The notes beneath the pieces were generated by a model. That model saw nothing but the letters and a program-made list of their open reading frames with translations, was not told where the DNA came from and did no database searches. This document shows positions 10,339 to 21,971 of a stretch of 64,000 nucleotides of DNA, one piece after another. The DNA comes from Ashinkailepas kermadecensis (lineage: Eukaryota > Arthropoda > Thecostraca > Neolepadidae), in contig JAOTOM010002709.1 of assembly GCA_034440615.1 (NCBI GenBank), forward strand, positions 51,110 through 115,109, in the 5' to 3' direction. Made by a program: the position numbers and the translations under genes. Every line of letters starts with the position of its first letter. Position 1 is the stretch's first letter.

Positions 10339-11006
10339 TCCCGAGCCACGTGGGCATCTCTGGAAACGACCTGGCCGATGCTGCTGCAAAACGTGCGTCG
10401 CTAGCTCCGTGCTCACGAACTCTACCACTCTGCCCGTGACCACTTCCGAACCATTTCTGACTCTGCTCACAAAGTGGCAAGGTTCTTGGAACGCAATACC
10501 GGATAATAAGTTGAAAGCGATCAAGCATCGCCTCGGAAAATGGAGTTCGTCCTCACGTAGGAGTAGGCGAGACGAGGTAGCATTGTGTCGCTTGAGAATT
10601 GGGCATACATATGCCAGTCACTCTTATTTACTAACTGGTAATGATATACCACGCTGCCCCAAATGTCACGCCCGCTTATCTGTGCGTCATGTCCTGCTTT
10701 CCTGCCCCGGCTACGAGGATGAGCTTAGACGTCACTTTGGGCGTCTTCAGTCATTGTCACTCAGTGAGGTTTTAGGCGACGACTCCGATATTGTTCGATC
10801 GGGACGACTTTTTAATTACCTCGCCGAAGTATCATTTTCAGTAATATATGCACCACGTTGAAAATGTTGAATGTTGCCACGTGTTATTTTACCGTTCGTT
10901 ATTTTGACTAATATTCTGCAAGATTAGCTTGTAAATAAGTTATGTTGTTATGGGCGCTACATGACCGATGTAGTCGATGCGCCCTAAAGCCCTAATAACT
11001 AACTAA
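10339..11006 (+). mobile_element. 5'-truncated LINE insertion (LINE-a), RNase H and C-terminal zinc-motif region
   Basis: The insertion is flanked by exact 14-bp target duplications (CTTAGGACGTATGC at 10325-10338 and 11007-11020). It begins inside the RNase H motif WVPSH (from the second base of Val): PSHVGISGNDLADAAA includes the last catalytic Asp. After a frameshift near 10410 the frame continues to 10858 with RIGHTYASHSYLL, a CPKCH...RHVLLSCPG cysteine-histidine motif, and the family C-terminus. The 3' UTR ends in a GGGCGC/GCGCCC stem-loop (10952-10984) and a short CTAA-type repeat. The layout is typical of RNase H-bearing non-LTR elements of the I group. It is dead: truncated and frameshifted. 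Confidence 0.88.
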
Positions 11007-11020
11007 CTTAGGACGTATGC

Positions 11021-11329
11021 GTCATAAACTACGCCGAGTTTAGGACGAATGAGGCATAACGGCGCAATGACAAAATGTATGTAGAAAAGAACGATGTGAG
11101 AGCGGTAGTGTCGGCGTGAAAATGGCCGATATTGGAGCTGTCCAGCGCGAATCATGGGAATCGTCATTTTAGAAGGCGAGTGGTGCGAGGCTAATATTGA
11201 CCAGTGCGAGGTGACAACGAGGAGCTGTCGTCGGAGCTAATCGGATTTTGGTTATGTTATTGCTACTGTGCTGTGGGAGAAGTAATTGTAGATTTATTAG
11301 AGGCACACATGGACCAGGAGCGGATACAG
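11021..11329. other. gene-free stretch
   Basis: Nothing recognised between the LINE-a target site and the following minisatellite field. Confidence 0.5.
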
Positions 11330-12050
11330 GAGCCCCCCCCCTCCCCTCCCCCTATGGAAGGTGTGGCCCATGCGGGAAGGTTTGAGTGCATCTCCCTACC
11401 AGAGCCATGAGGGGGAGGCGCATATGCCCTTCAAAGGGGGGGGGGGGGCACATAAGGAGCTTGCGCCACCTTCCCTGGGGGCACGCCCCCATGGAGGATA
11501 ACGCCCTTCCCGGAGGGCTCGAGTGCACACCCTCGCATTTTGCATGCATGGGCGCTTATTCACTGCGCTCAAGTACACCCATCCCTTCAATTTCACAGCT
11601 AGAGGCACCCCTTCGTATAGGAAAAAGCCCCAGTGTGCTCGAGTGCACCCACCCCACCTCCCCCTCCCTTCAAATTTTTCGCAGTTGCACCCACCGAAGA
11701 AGTGGCGCCTTTCCAAACAAGTACCACTCCCATGACAATTTATTGATCCACCATCCTAGCCAGAAGCGTCCCTAGGAGAGGATAGGCGTCTCTTGGAACG
11801 AAAAGGCGCCTTGCTAATATTAGAGCGCCTCAGCGCCTACATTGTGCTAGAGTGCACCCGAGGGTTCCTCAGCTCCTTCAGTGTGGTCGAGTGCACCTCG
11901 ATTTTGTTCCGCCATAGACGCCCCTCGGGGAGGAATAAGCGTCCCGTTTGAAAAGAAGACATCCCAGGTACTTTCGCAGCGGCACCCCTGTGAAGAAATG
12001 GCACCTCTCCAGACAAATGCCCCCCCCAAATGACAATTCCTCGATCAGCC
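11330..12050. repeat. degenerate GC-rich minisatellite field
   Basis: Loosely repeated units of roughly 40-60 bp contain GAGTGCACCC, GGCGCC and CCCCTCC motifs with homopolymer C and G runs. It resembles 267-400 at the left edge. A' carries it at 58510-59220 with the C and G runs at different lengths. Frames on both strands are open only in short pieces. Confidence 0.7.
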
Positions 12051-12559
12051 CCTGACCTGGGCAGGTGTAGAGGATCCTGATGCTGAAGTACAAGCGTGGA
12101 GCAGTGAACACCTCGGGCGTTCTACGGCAGATTGGTCGACGGATGACATCCCATCTCTCATATTTCTGTGTAAATATGCATATAGGGTTATCTAATGCTG
12201 CGGTTTGAGTTGTGAACCTTTCTGTTCGATCCGAGCACCGGTCACGGAGTTATAGCCTCAGGTACTTTGTGAGGTCAGGGTATGTTTGGCAGCACAGGTG
12301 TAAGGCTTCTGAAAATCATTTGGAGGGCCAGGAGCGGCGAAGCTCTCTGTTGGAAAGCTCAGAGGATGCCATGAATAACAACTTTATACGGGATGATACT
12401 AGAATGCTTAGGCTTGGCGTAGACAGGGGTGTTGCTTTGTATACTTTTGGACGGGCATGTGCCCTCCATGTTAAATTTTGCCCCTCCAGTAGTGAATTTG
12501 CCCCCCCTCCCCTATATGAAATGGAGATGGGCATGCAGCAAAAAGCATAAAACTGCGGG
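12051..12559. other. gene-free stretch
   Basis: No feature recognised. The minus-strand open frame of the gag fragment runs on into this stretch to a stop at 12316, but the extra residues show no gag similarity. Confidence 0.45.
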
Positions 12560-13152
12560 CTGCGATCGGAGCGAAAGCGCCGATGGTCCCGCCGATGGTC
12601 CCGGCGATGGTCCCGCCGAAGGTCCCGCCGATGGCTTCGCCGATGGTCCTGGAACAAGGGACGTCCGCCCGTGCACTCTGGTGACCTATCACTCAGGATG
12701 GTTTCCAGGTGATTGGCCTCCACCGTTAACGTCGTGACTATACCCTGTAGTGTGGCCAGAGTACTGATGTCCGGAGACACTGCGCCGACTGGCACCGCCT
12801 GCGCTGCTGAGTGTCCTGTCGCCATTGTTGACACCAGGCCTGAATACGAGGCTTCCAAGAATCTGTCAGCTGCGGTAGCCAATTGGCACAGAGAAGCTTC
12901 TTCTGACGGCAGCGATAATGCTGCCCAAGCTGCCTGTGGCAGTCGTTGAAGAATAGTCTTCAACAGCTCACGGACGTGTGGGGAATCTTCTGTTGTACCC
13001 AGTTCTGAGTGCATCCGCAAGAACAGCTGGAACGGCTTCTGGTCTCCGAGCTGCTGGTGGGGCAATAGAGCTACCAGGAGGGCCGCTCGCGATTGCGCCA
13101 ATCTACGCCTCAGGCCGTCAATAATGGTCACGAAACCTATGTACCTACCCAT
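12560..13152 (-). pseudogene. Ty3/gypsy-type retrotransposon gag fragment
   Basis: On the minus strand, an open frame from 13152 reads as the central part of a gypsy-group Gag (the structural protein that packages retrotransposon RNA). LGDQKPFQLFLRMHSEL resembles the family's LGDRKPSQLLRxM signature; LRELLKTILQRLPQ-like and LCQLATAADRFLE stretches follow in the usual order. The N-terminus, any zinc knuckle and pol are absent, and no LTRs are seen. The C-terminal end is a DHRR repeat encoded by a 15-bp tandem repeat at about 12584-12650. The frame stays open in both duplicate copies, but they are so young that this says little about selection. An old truncated insertion is most likely. Confidence 0.7.
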
Positions 13153-14044
13153 ACGTTATTGGGCTATTTCAGAAAGCTTTCGCAACTGCCAGGCTCATCT
13201 AATGTCATAACATCTTACATCAGGTGCTGCAGGTGTTGCAGAGGATCCCATACCATCAGCAGGCAGACCAAAACCCACTGCCTTTCAGTGATGAGTTTCT
13301 GCCCCTGAGATGTTGAATCTCATAATAGGTACCTACTTAACTTCAGTCTGCATACCTAGGTTTGCAGAGAACATACAAGCAGTGGAATGCCAGTTAGCCT
13401 ATTACCAACTTAGAGTATTTGGCATCGCTACAAATCGCCTTAGCCAAGTTGCCAGAGAAAATCACACAATTTGAATTGTTTAAAATCACTGGATTACCTA
13501 CCTTGATGGAATGTTAATGGGTGGAACAGCATTCCTATGCTTAGGAACAGCATGGGATGCAAGGAACTTGCATGCTGTTCCTGCATGCAAGGAACAGCTT
13601 GACCTTAATGCCCATGAGCCGCTTCAGGAGGTTTGATGGGTCATGTCGCCTTCCTCAAAATGGCTGGAGCAGATCCAAGCAGTTTTGATGCTCATCTAAT
13701 TAGGTACTTGCTCACCGATGCACCCACTCCGTTCTCTGCATCTTTCGGAAAGCTAAAATACGAAATGCCAGGCTTGTTCCTAAAAGATGACCTGCAAGTG
13801 GCCACAGAACAGAAATCCATTCTTCCTGAGTAGCTAAAAATCTGGAATACCTATAATATATCTCACAACATATGTAGCTGTACTTCCAGAGATATGCTTG
13901 TAACTCCCGTACCAACGCTTTGAAAGGCCGCTTAGGGGCTTTGCATTCTGGCGCAGCATATGCGCAGGAAATGTATAATAGATGACGTCACAAAAACTAG
14001 TGGCCCCATGGCCGCCGAAGGGACGACCATAGGGCCATACCCCC
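13153..14044. other. gene-free stretch with a short inverted repeat
   Basis: No gene is seen. GGAACAGC-type motifs at about 13528-13600 are repeated in both orientations around TGCATGCA, so the sequence can fold back on itself. 13960-14044 is AT-rich and then leads into the next LINE fragment. Confidence 0.45.
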
Positions 14045-14460
14045 TGCGTCATGCCTTCGCGACGCACAGTTACATGCTGACCGGTGATAACCGGCCTTTA
14101 TGCTCACGCTGTTCTGACCCGCTTACCGTGTATCGTGTCTTAGTGGGTTGTGTACTGATGGAACCTCTACGGCGCCAGATTTTAGGATGGCTGAACGATG
14201 ACACTTCTTTACGTACGCTAATAGGGAACGATTGTGAGGTCGTGGCGTCTGTGAATATTTTTACTTTCCTTCGACAAGCACGCTTTGGGGTGATATTCCG
14301 CCACCAGTGAGGATACATAACAGGCTATAATAGCATATAATAGCATCATCGTAGATTGTTCATAATACAGTTATCGGCGCAAAATGACCCTGGTAGTCGA
14401 CGCCCCCTAAACTCCAATTCATCATCTCAATGCATTCATTAATTAGACCCACCATACTTT
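14045..14460 (+). mobile_element. 5'-truncated LINE fragment (LINE-b), C-terminal end
   Basis: From about 14050 to the TGA at 14308-14310 the frame matches the C-terminus of LINE-a and LINE-c: ATHSYMLTGDN, CSRC...VYRVLVGC, then GWLNDDTSL and FGVIFRHQ. The first His of the cysteine-histidine motif is changed to Tyr (VYR for VRH). The 3' UTR keeps a decayed version of the terminal stem-loop (14375-14407). No clear target duplication was found. In A' (61225-61290) the start is rewritten by a GATT/GAT microsatellite insertion. Confidence 0.8.
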
Positions 14461-15079
14461 TGCATGTGCCAGGTGAAGGCCATTATGCGAAGAATTGAAT
14501 AAAATATGCATTGAAGTAAATGTAGGTCATGTTGATAACTGTCAAGGCGTTAAGTGTTGACATATTGAAAGATTTTAACAAAATGTACCTTCATATTCAG
14601 ATTGAAGTGGAGGTAGATGGGAAATTGAGGTCACTGTGACCTGTTCCTCTTAACATGCTTCAACTAAGCGGCACATTCACACGGAACAACTTGATAAGTT
14701 GTTCAGATGATTGCGCCTCTCCAATAGAAGAGGTATCCCTGCAGAATGTTCAGGTGTACCTTTACCCTTCACCTAAAAACATCCACAAAAATCAGTGGTG
14801 CCCTGCTCAAAATTCCTGGATTCACCACTGCCCTTGAATCTTTGAGGCAATGTTGAGCTAGTGCTTGCATCCTCCAAGATCCAGGGAAGAAGCTTGGTTC
14901 CTCTACTCCATGGCTGGAGATCCTGGGTGGGTCGAGAGTCTGTTCTCCGACCCTCGTTTGGTACCTTGCCAATGGTAATTTGTAATTTCCCCAATTCAAT
15001 CTGAAAACATGTCCTGAACATATGCAATTGGACCGCCCTGGCTAGGTGAGAAGTCTCTAGCCCTGCTCTACTCTATCTG
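14461..15079. other. gene-free stretch
   Basis: Nothing identifiable. Short open frames on both strands have no recognisable content. Confidence 0.5.
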
Positions 15080-15089
15080 TATCTATTTT

Positions 15090-15265
15090 GTTATTTATTG
15101 GTGATTTAGGACGCACTTTATGCACGATCACGGCTAGTGGCGCAGCCCACACTGTTTCGCCGGTGGGCTAGATTGGGAAATATCCCAAGTAGTGCGACTG
15201 TTGATCCCGGGACCTTAGTACCCAAAGCTTAACACCTTAACCACTCGGCCATCCCCGCCCCTCGT
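15090..15265 (-). mobile_element. tRNA-derived SINE (SINE-II), complete insertion
   Basis: The element lies on the minus strand between 10-bp target duplications (TATCTATTTT at 15080-15089 and 15266-15275). Its head begins GGGGATGGCCGAGTGGTTAA, a clear pol III A box of the Leu/Ser tRNA type. The B box is decayed (GGTCCCGGGATC for GGTTCGANTCC). The tail GTGCGTCCTAAATCACC then AATAAATAAC resembles the LINE-a 3' end (ATGCGCCCTAAAGCCCTAAT). The same insertion is at 62285-62460, so it predates the A/A' split. Confidence 0.85.
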
Positions 15266-15275
15266 TATCTATTTT

Positions 15276-15779
15276 CGCCAATGTATCATCCTTACTGATG
15301 GGTGATTCTATATCAACTTTAGGGTTGGTTTTAGAGTTAACATGCAACCGGAATGGTTTCGGGTTAGTTTAATTGCATCTGAAGTGCCAATGCTAATGTA
15401 CATGCTGCCATTCCTGTTATTAATATATGTCTATCTTCACCTTTGGTTAATTGGCCGCTGCAACATTGGAAAAAAATAGGCAATGCAGTTAATGACAATG
15501 CATTAATTATTTCAATGTCGTGCAAATGGGGGCTAATTATCATTCGTAGCAGAGCGTAAACACTCGTGGCAGGAGCGTATTTTATTATATTTTGGGGGCA
15601 ATTAGTTTGAAACGCTTCTTAACACAAAATATATTGCTTAAAATTATTCACAATTGGCTAATATACATGCCAATCAATTTGGAACACGGACCAATGAAAA
15701 TACACACAACCTTACTATTAGTATTTGTGTACCGAGCCGTCTTGAAAACCATGATTTCATCCCCACGTCGAATCCACAG
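15276..15779. other. gene-free AT-rich stretch
   Basis: No gene. An open frame running in from 15592 becomes recognisable as LINE reverse transcriptase only from about 15780, so its first part is not coding in origin. Confidence 0.5.
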
Positions 15780-17680
15780 GTTTTCACGACGGGATAATCA
15801 CCTGCAACTGCAATCAACTGTTGTGGGCCTGGTGGCCCAACCGTATCTCGAAGAAGTTGCCGTCTCCCATCTGGAGAGGTGGAGCATCGCAAATGGCTTC
15901 CGATTCTCCAAAGAAAAGACAGCAGCCATGCACTTCTGCCGTCGTCGGAACTGCCAAAACCCCAAAATCCAACTCTATGGACGGGATATACCTTTCGTAC
16001 CAGCAACGAGATTCTTGGGTGTACTACTGGACAGCCGTATGACATATAGAAGTCACCTTAGAGACCTACGGGAAACATGCGGAAAAGCTTTAAATATTAT
16101 GAAATTCCTGTCACACACAACATACGGATCGGACAAGACTACTCTTTTGCGATTGTACCGATCACTTATTCGATCGAAACTCGATTATTGTTGTTTTGTA
16201 TACGACTCTGCCAGCTTTTCAAACAAACGCACTCTCGACAACATTCATCACGCAGCCCTGATAATTGCTACAGCTGTTCGTACCTCGCCAATCGCGAGTC
16301 TCCTGGCGGAGGCTCATGAGCCACCACTATATCTATGAGAAGGGGAAAACTCGGACTACGCAATGCTTGCAATATCACAGTTTCCCACACACCCAGCTTA
16401 CCAGTTTGTGCTTTCAAACCGTATGCTACGAATGTTCCGACGTGGACGAGTCGCCGACACGAACCCATTTTGTGTCCGTGTGCGGGAATTGCTGCAGAAG
16501 AGCAGCATTCGTTTGCGCAGCATTATGAAAGTGGAGTTAATCCCCACTCCGCCTTGGGAGCTAACCCCGCCTACAATTGACACGCACTTGACGGACAACC
16601 GTAAAGCGGAGGTCTTACCAGACTTTTTTTGTATGAGGGCCCTGGAACACCTGGAATCTTATGATGGATGTGTTTTTACCTATACTGATGGTTCGAAGAC
16701 TGCTGATGGTGTGGGATGTGCCTTCGTGAGTGGTTCCACTACCAGGACGTTTACACTGTCTGCACATGCATCGATCTACACGGCGGAATTGATCGCTATT
16801 AAAAAAGAGCTGTGTTTCATTGAAGTTCAAAGCCAAACTCTTCACGATGTCGTTTCTGACTCGCTAAGTAGTATTTTAGCTTTGAAGTCCTTTTACGGGA
16901 GTGACCCGCTTTTACAGGATATCCTGATGCGTCTTAATGCTCGCAGCCATTCTTGGAAGAGCGTCACGTTGTGCTGGGTCCCTAGCCATGTCGGCATTAC
17001 CGGAAATGACATGGCTGATGCCGCGGCAAGGAGGGCAGCTGGTCGGCTCCCCTCTCGTGTACTTCCCCTCCCTGCCACAAATTTCAACCAATCTATCAAC
17101 GCATTCTTCGGACTTAAATGGCAGCAAACTTGGGACTCCATTGACAATAACAAGTAAAGAAGGTTGAAAAACCGTCTAGCGTTATGGGAGTCCTCGGTGA
17201 GAAAATATCGATGGGAAGAAGTAGTACTTGCTCGGCTGAGGATTGGGCACACATACGCGACTCATAGCTACTTGCTGATGGAGGGAACAAAGCCGATCTG
17301 TAACTGTTGTGATGTGCCTCTTACAGTGCGCCATGTTCTGCTGGCATGTCCCCGCTTCGGAGTTCAACGCAGACGGTATTTTGGGCGACAAGTGGACGCG
17401 CTTAAGCTTACTGATATTTTAGGTGACGATTCGCGTTTTATCCAGACGGCCAAATTATTTGATTATATCTCTGACATAAGTTTTGCTGTCATCTGTCCGC
17501 CAGTCTAACGTGACATAGCATATATTGTGGGTGTATGTTTAAGTGTGCGACTTGGACGTATGTAACTGCATTTTATAACTCCAGAAGGCCTAAGTATAGT
17601 ATTATCATATCACTAGTTATGGGCGCTAAATGATCAAATCTCGTCGATGCGCCCAAAACCAAAATAACAACGAAGAACGG
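15780..17680 (+). mobile_element. 5'-truncated LINE (LINE-c): end of reverse transcriptase, RNase H, zinc motif, 3' UTR
   Basis: The frame 15780-16338 is the part of a reverse transcriptase after the catalytic FADD box: GFRFSKEKTAAMHFCRR, TRFLGVLLDSRMTYRSHL and thumb sequence. A frameshift near 16338-16363 leads to RNase H at about 16660-17030, with all four acidic catalytic positions present (FTYTDGSK, YTAELIAI, VVSDSLSS, GNDMADAA) and WVPSHVGI. A stop at about 17155 breaks the frame. It resumes to 17508 with RIGHTYATHSYLL and a CNCC...VRHVLLACP motif. The 3' UTR has a perfect GGGCGC/GCGCCC stem-loop (17621-17654) and an AACAA-type tail. This is the longest copy of the family here. hAT-1 sits just after its tail. 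Confidence 0.9.
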
Positions 17681-17688
17681 TGCCATAC

Positions 17689-20450
17689 CAGGGCCTCGTC
17701 TAAGGAATTTTGACTGGTGGACCATTTTAGCCAAGGGCCCTCCATGTTTTAGGGGCCTCCTTCCTACCTATGGGCCTCCTACAACCAAGACGAGCATCTT
17801 GTATCCATGCGAGGCCTTCTGCCGGTGCGTTTATACCCAATATCCAAGGCCTCTCATAATCATGCCGCATCAGCGCTATTTATGGGTATGTTGTGTTAAG
17901 GCTTAATGATAATCCTGTGCTCCTAATCCGGTCAGGATTACTTTTTACGGATGTCACGGCACCCTTGGTGAAGACGGCACTGACTCTGACAGGACATGTC
18001 TTGAAGAAGTCACTGCCAACTATATAGTGCAGGTTAAACAGTGAATGAAAAGGCCAGATTTCGCATGCTTGCCTGGGTGTACTAATTATTATTCTCAAGG
18101 CAAATATGCACTGAACGATATCAAAGTAGCATGTAGCTGTCTAGCAGAACCTAATGGCTTACCTACATTTGAACTTTCATCAAACATTACTGTCAAATTT
18201 CAGCTTGTTTCATTTTGGCAAAAAACAAGGTACAATAAGGGTACTCGGTACTATTCACGGTACGATACAGTACAGCACGGTAATGGTGCTCACTGAGCGC
18301 CGACCGCCGCTTTACGACTGAGTACAAGGAACAAACTGACCGAAAAGGACATCGTCCCTACTGCCTCCGGGTTAACAATGTGAGATCAGCAGGGTACACA
18401 GGAGATGTCACGCATACATGTGTACAATACCCAGTCATCAGCTTCTAAACAACGCGTTCTCTCCGAGTTTGAGCATCCTCTGGGTTACTATCACAAAATC
18501 CCCGCCGTCAACGACTAGGAGGGGCGCGCACCACCGCTCATGGCTCGCCGCGTCTAAGCGTAAAGCTACTATCACAAGGCACACAAAGCTGAGTATGCCG
18601 CTGCGACGGGTTCAACGGGTGCAAATACGCGACTTGTGGCATTGCCTGGTTGGATTCTGAACTCGCATAGTGCCAACTAGCAAACGCACGCGATAACTTT
18701 GGTCAAACATCACAGTAACGATTCAGTATTTACAACCATCAGAATCACATCACGATCTTTGTACCATCTGGATTATCTCATGACTGACTACCTACACGTT
18801 CCCTGTCGCCCGGAAGAACTTCGTGACAAACTCACGCTTCTGGTAGGTGGTTGCAGCTGGCCGCCCCCTTGCATGCGCCGCCCCCTTGCCTCAAGGTAGG
18901 CACATACCGCTGGGCGAGGATCGTAATGAGCCGTGCCGACACCGTTGAAAGCGATGCGCTTTCAACGGGCATTCACCGTGTCAAGCGACGGGCATTCACC
19001 GTGTCGTTCTTCATGCTGAGCCTGTTGTATGAGCGTAGGTTATTGTAGTGAGAGACAGCACGTTCTGTGGCCATGCTGTGGGGCGTGAGCGTGATGAAGG
19101 CAGCCAGCACCTGCTTGCAAACGCCGGTTGATGCTTTCAGCATGGCTCGCAGTTTTCTGTCGTCCGAGTGCTCTGCGCCGCCTAACGCTTGCATGGCCGG
19201 CCACCTGTCGCAGACGTTCAGATAAAACTCTGTCGCCTTCTCGGGGAACAGGTCGCTGACCACGCTCTCCCCGGCACGGATGAACTCTTCGGCGGTCTGA
19301 GCCCTCATCATCCGATTCATGCTCTGGATCACTTCCTCCTGTTCAAAGTCGAGACGCTGACCGACGAAGTTGATTGCGCTCTGCAGAACCTCTTCTCTGA
19401 CGGCCTTGAAATCGCGCTCAAACGTGACGTTCTCGTTTGGGACGCGCCTTCTCGGACTCGGATCTTCCCGCTCCCTGCCCTGGTCTAGGGCCTGTTCCTC
19501 TCGACCTCCCAGGAGGTTACCATGGGTCATCACCGTTAGTTGCATGTTGGCGCTGTCGCGCGCCTCGAGCGCCTGGGGGAGGATGATGTCGCTCCGTTGA
19601 AGTCTCTTCTGGAGGTGGGTGATGACTTCGCTTACGTCCCCCATCAGGCGAGTGAGACGCACCAACCTTCCCCCTTCTTCCCAGCGGCGCAGGAATCCGC
19701 GCGCTTCCGCCTTCGATGCTTTGCTCTCCTCACTCCCTGACTGGCTTATCTCCTCCCAGACGACGCGGCATGCTGGCAGGTTCTTCAGCACGGCTGTGAT
19801 GAGGGCGAGCAGATGTTGCGAGAAACGGACGTCGAAAAACGCTGGAAAGGCCACCGTGCCACCGTGTTTCTTCAGGCACACCGTCCTCTTCCCCGACACT
19901 CGGAAGAATGTCGCCACGGCGCGGAGGTCTCCCTTCCAGTGCTGGATCTCCTTCACAGTATTCTCGACGCTCTCCATCGCGAGGTCTGATCTGTGACATG
20001 CACACCAGAATGTGAGAAGTTGGCGCTGCGCGTAGTCAGCTAGGAGGCGCCACAACCGCCCCGTGTCGGCCGGTGTTCGCTGTTTCTCCGTCAGTGGTCA
20101 CACCAACGAGCTTGTCGAGAGGCTCCCCAGCTCGCTTCAAGCCGTTCTTTACGGCTTCCAGAAGGCCACTAGCACCTGAGCCCTCAGGCTCCTCGACCCC
20201 AAGAATGACGGTCTGAAGACTACCGTCGTCCCGGATGAGACGCGCGGTGATGAACTTATTATCAATCGCCTGGCGATCCACCAACCCGTCAACTTGAACG
20301 CTGTAGGCCACGCACTCTGACATGGCATGACCGAGCTTTTGCAATTTCTGCCATTTGCCACTGGTGGACCAATTTTCCGTCACTGGTGGACCACTTTGGA
20401 GCACTGGTGGACCAAGTGGTCCACCAGTGACTATGTTAGACGAGGCCCTG
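17689..20450. mobile_element. hAT-family DNA transposon hAT-1 (defective), with intact ends
   Basis: 15-bp terminal inverted repeats (CAGGGCCTCGTCTAA at 17689-17703 and its reverse complement at 20436-20450) are flanked by exact 8-bp target duplications TGCCATAC (17681-17688, 20451-20458), the hAT hallmark. Subterminal motifs CTGGTGGACCA occur once near the left end (17714-17724) and three times near the right end (20361-20371, 20383-20393, 20404-20414). An inverted copy at 20417-20427 completes a 13-bp perfect palindrome arm. These are likely transposase binding sites. 17704-18972 is noncoding. Confidence 0.93.
18973..20352 (-). pseudogene. hAT-1 transposase, N-terminally deleted and frameshifted
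   Basis: On the minus strand, from about 20352: SVQVDGLVDRQ, FITARL and VTTDGETANTG (RNase H-fold catalytic region). A one-base frameshift near 20045 follows, then WCACHRSDLA, the alpha-helical insertion region, and TPHSMATERAVSHYN of the hAT C-terminal dimerisation domain with its conserved Glu. The group is the KIAA1586/DUF4371-like hAT transposases. About the first 190 residues aligned in hAT-2 are missing, because the coding part begins next to the right terminal motifs. The C-terminus is cut short at 18973, where a 17-bp direct repeat (CGGGCATTCACCGTGTC, about 18966-19004) disrupts it. It cannot make an active enzyme. Confidence 0.85.
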
Positions 20451-20458
20451 TGCCATAC

Positions 20459-21447
20459 ACAGAATGGCGGACGCTGTTGGACGCTGCTATTGTTCACACT
20501 CTGCTATTATTTTTATCATGTGTCGAAAATGTCGCAAGCTGATTGGCCGACACAAACGGTACCGGCGAACGACAATAGTGCGGACAAAGTCAGCCCACAT
20601 GACTCGATAAGGATTTTGCTTCCTGTTCGCCTCTGGGGAGCTCGCAATTTCCCTACAACGGGACCGAGCTAGCAAAAAGTAAGCATACCATTGGAAAGAG
20701 CGCAAACCACGCTAAGCTACCATGTGTTCGGCTTAAAACCGACCAACCAACTGGGACAGTTCCTTTTTATAGCGAGTATGTGGTTTGACGTCATATATTT
20801 CTTGTCACCGTACGTAAAAACTGCTGGTCAGAGAGATATAAAACTTCCGGATTCGTGTTCAGGTACTACGATAAATCCAAAAGCGAAGCTTAAGCATAAT
20901 CTGAAGAGTGGGGTGTTACGTTATTAACCGGTTGAGTTGGCGTGGAATTTCCCATACCCATGTACTTTCAAACACCCAGCATGTGTCGACAGTTCGGTGC
21001 AATGAGCTCGTCTGCGGTATCTCCTCATCGGTGCTTAATTTTGTTGCCTTCGTGGAACAAGTGAAAGCAAAATGTTTCCGTTTTAATAAGAAACAGAGTC
21101 ATGATGACTTCGGAGCTGAGCGAGCAGTGCTTACAGGTGTTACGTCACGGACTAGCTACACTGAAAAAAGTGTGAGAACATGTTCGTTAGGTTGCTGACG
21201 AAAGGACAGTTATTGGACTCAATGTTTTGAATGAGTGTAGTTTTTAGGCAATGAGAACCTATATTTTGCGGATTTATGTCATGGACCGGGTAAGTTTCTC
21301 AATATTCATGCGTAATTATATCGAGGCATCGTGAGAAATAATGCAGGTCTCAAGTTTTATCAAGTTGCGGCTACCATGAGAATAGATGCTGGACTCATCG
21401 TCCGTTTTCTTCCAACGGACTGCAGTTCGATGTGTGCTGATAATTAT
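20459..21447. other. gene-free stretch
   Basis: No gene or repeat identified. Short open frames are present on both strands without recognisable content. Confidence 0.5.
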
Positions 21448-21971
21448 GGGGAAAACGTGTGCTGATCCGTGTGTTCCCCGAATCGAGCAGCGGTGTTCGG
21501 AGTACGTGTATCTGCGCCTGTTGAAACAAGTGAAGTGCGTGTTGAATTCCGAACACGCACTTCATAAGCATGTTAAGCCCGCAAGGTTGCACTTGGCAAG
21601 GGTGGATCCAGTAATTATCATTGGGGAAGGGACGGATTTCCCAGGAGGGGTGCCTTCGGCGGAAAAATCGTTAAGTGAGGAGGGGGGTATCCGAACACGT
21701 TCTGTTTTCCGAACACCTACCTTTGCACGTCTCTGGCGTCACGTTGGGCGCGTAAATAGCAAAAAGATGGCGGCATGTGTAAAGAATCAACCTTTCTCTA
21801 CCGAAAAAAACAAGTTCCGATCGCGCAGTAACACTGATTCTTTGTGTACGAATCCGCCGAAATCCACAGGAGCCGTTTTTAGGCTTTCGAGGGCGGTCGG
21901 CTTAAGAAAACCGTAAGGAAGTGACCTCCGATATTTCTCGCAATTACACCGGTACTTTTAAGCTGAACAAT

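Larger units (their letters stand above)
7123..16803 (+). repeat. segmental duplication block A (first copy)
   Basis: This block is nearly identical to 54345-64000, in the same orientation, with scattered substitutions and small indels. By eye, divergence is around 1 percent or less. It carries the long-isoform last exon, LINE and gag fragments, SINE-II and the start of LINE-c. Sequence left of 7123 is not found left of 54345. The true right end is beyond the part of A' visible in this window. Confidence 0.95.

Noticed and set aside
15190..15265. tRNA-Leu/Ser gene on the minus strand
   Set aside because: A good A box but a decayed B box, no closed cloverleaf, and target duplications at both ends: a SINE.
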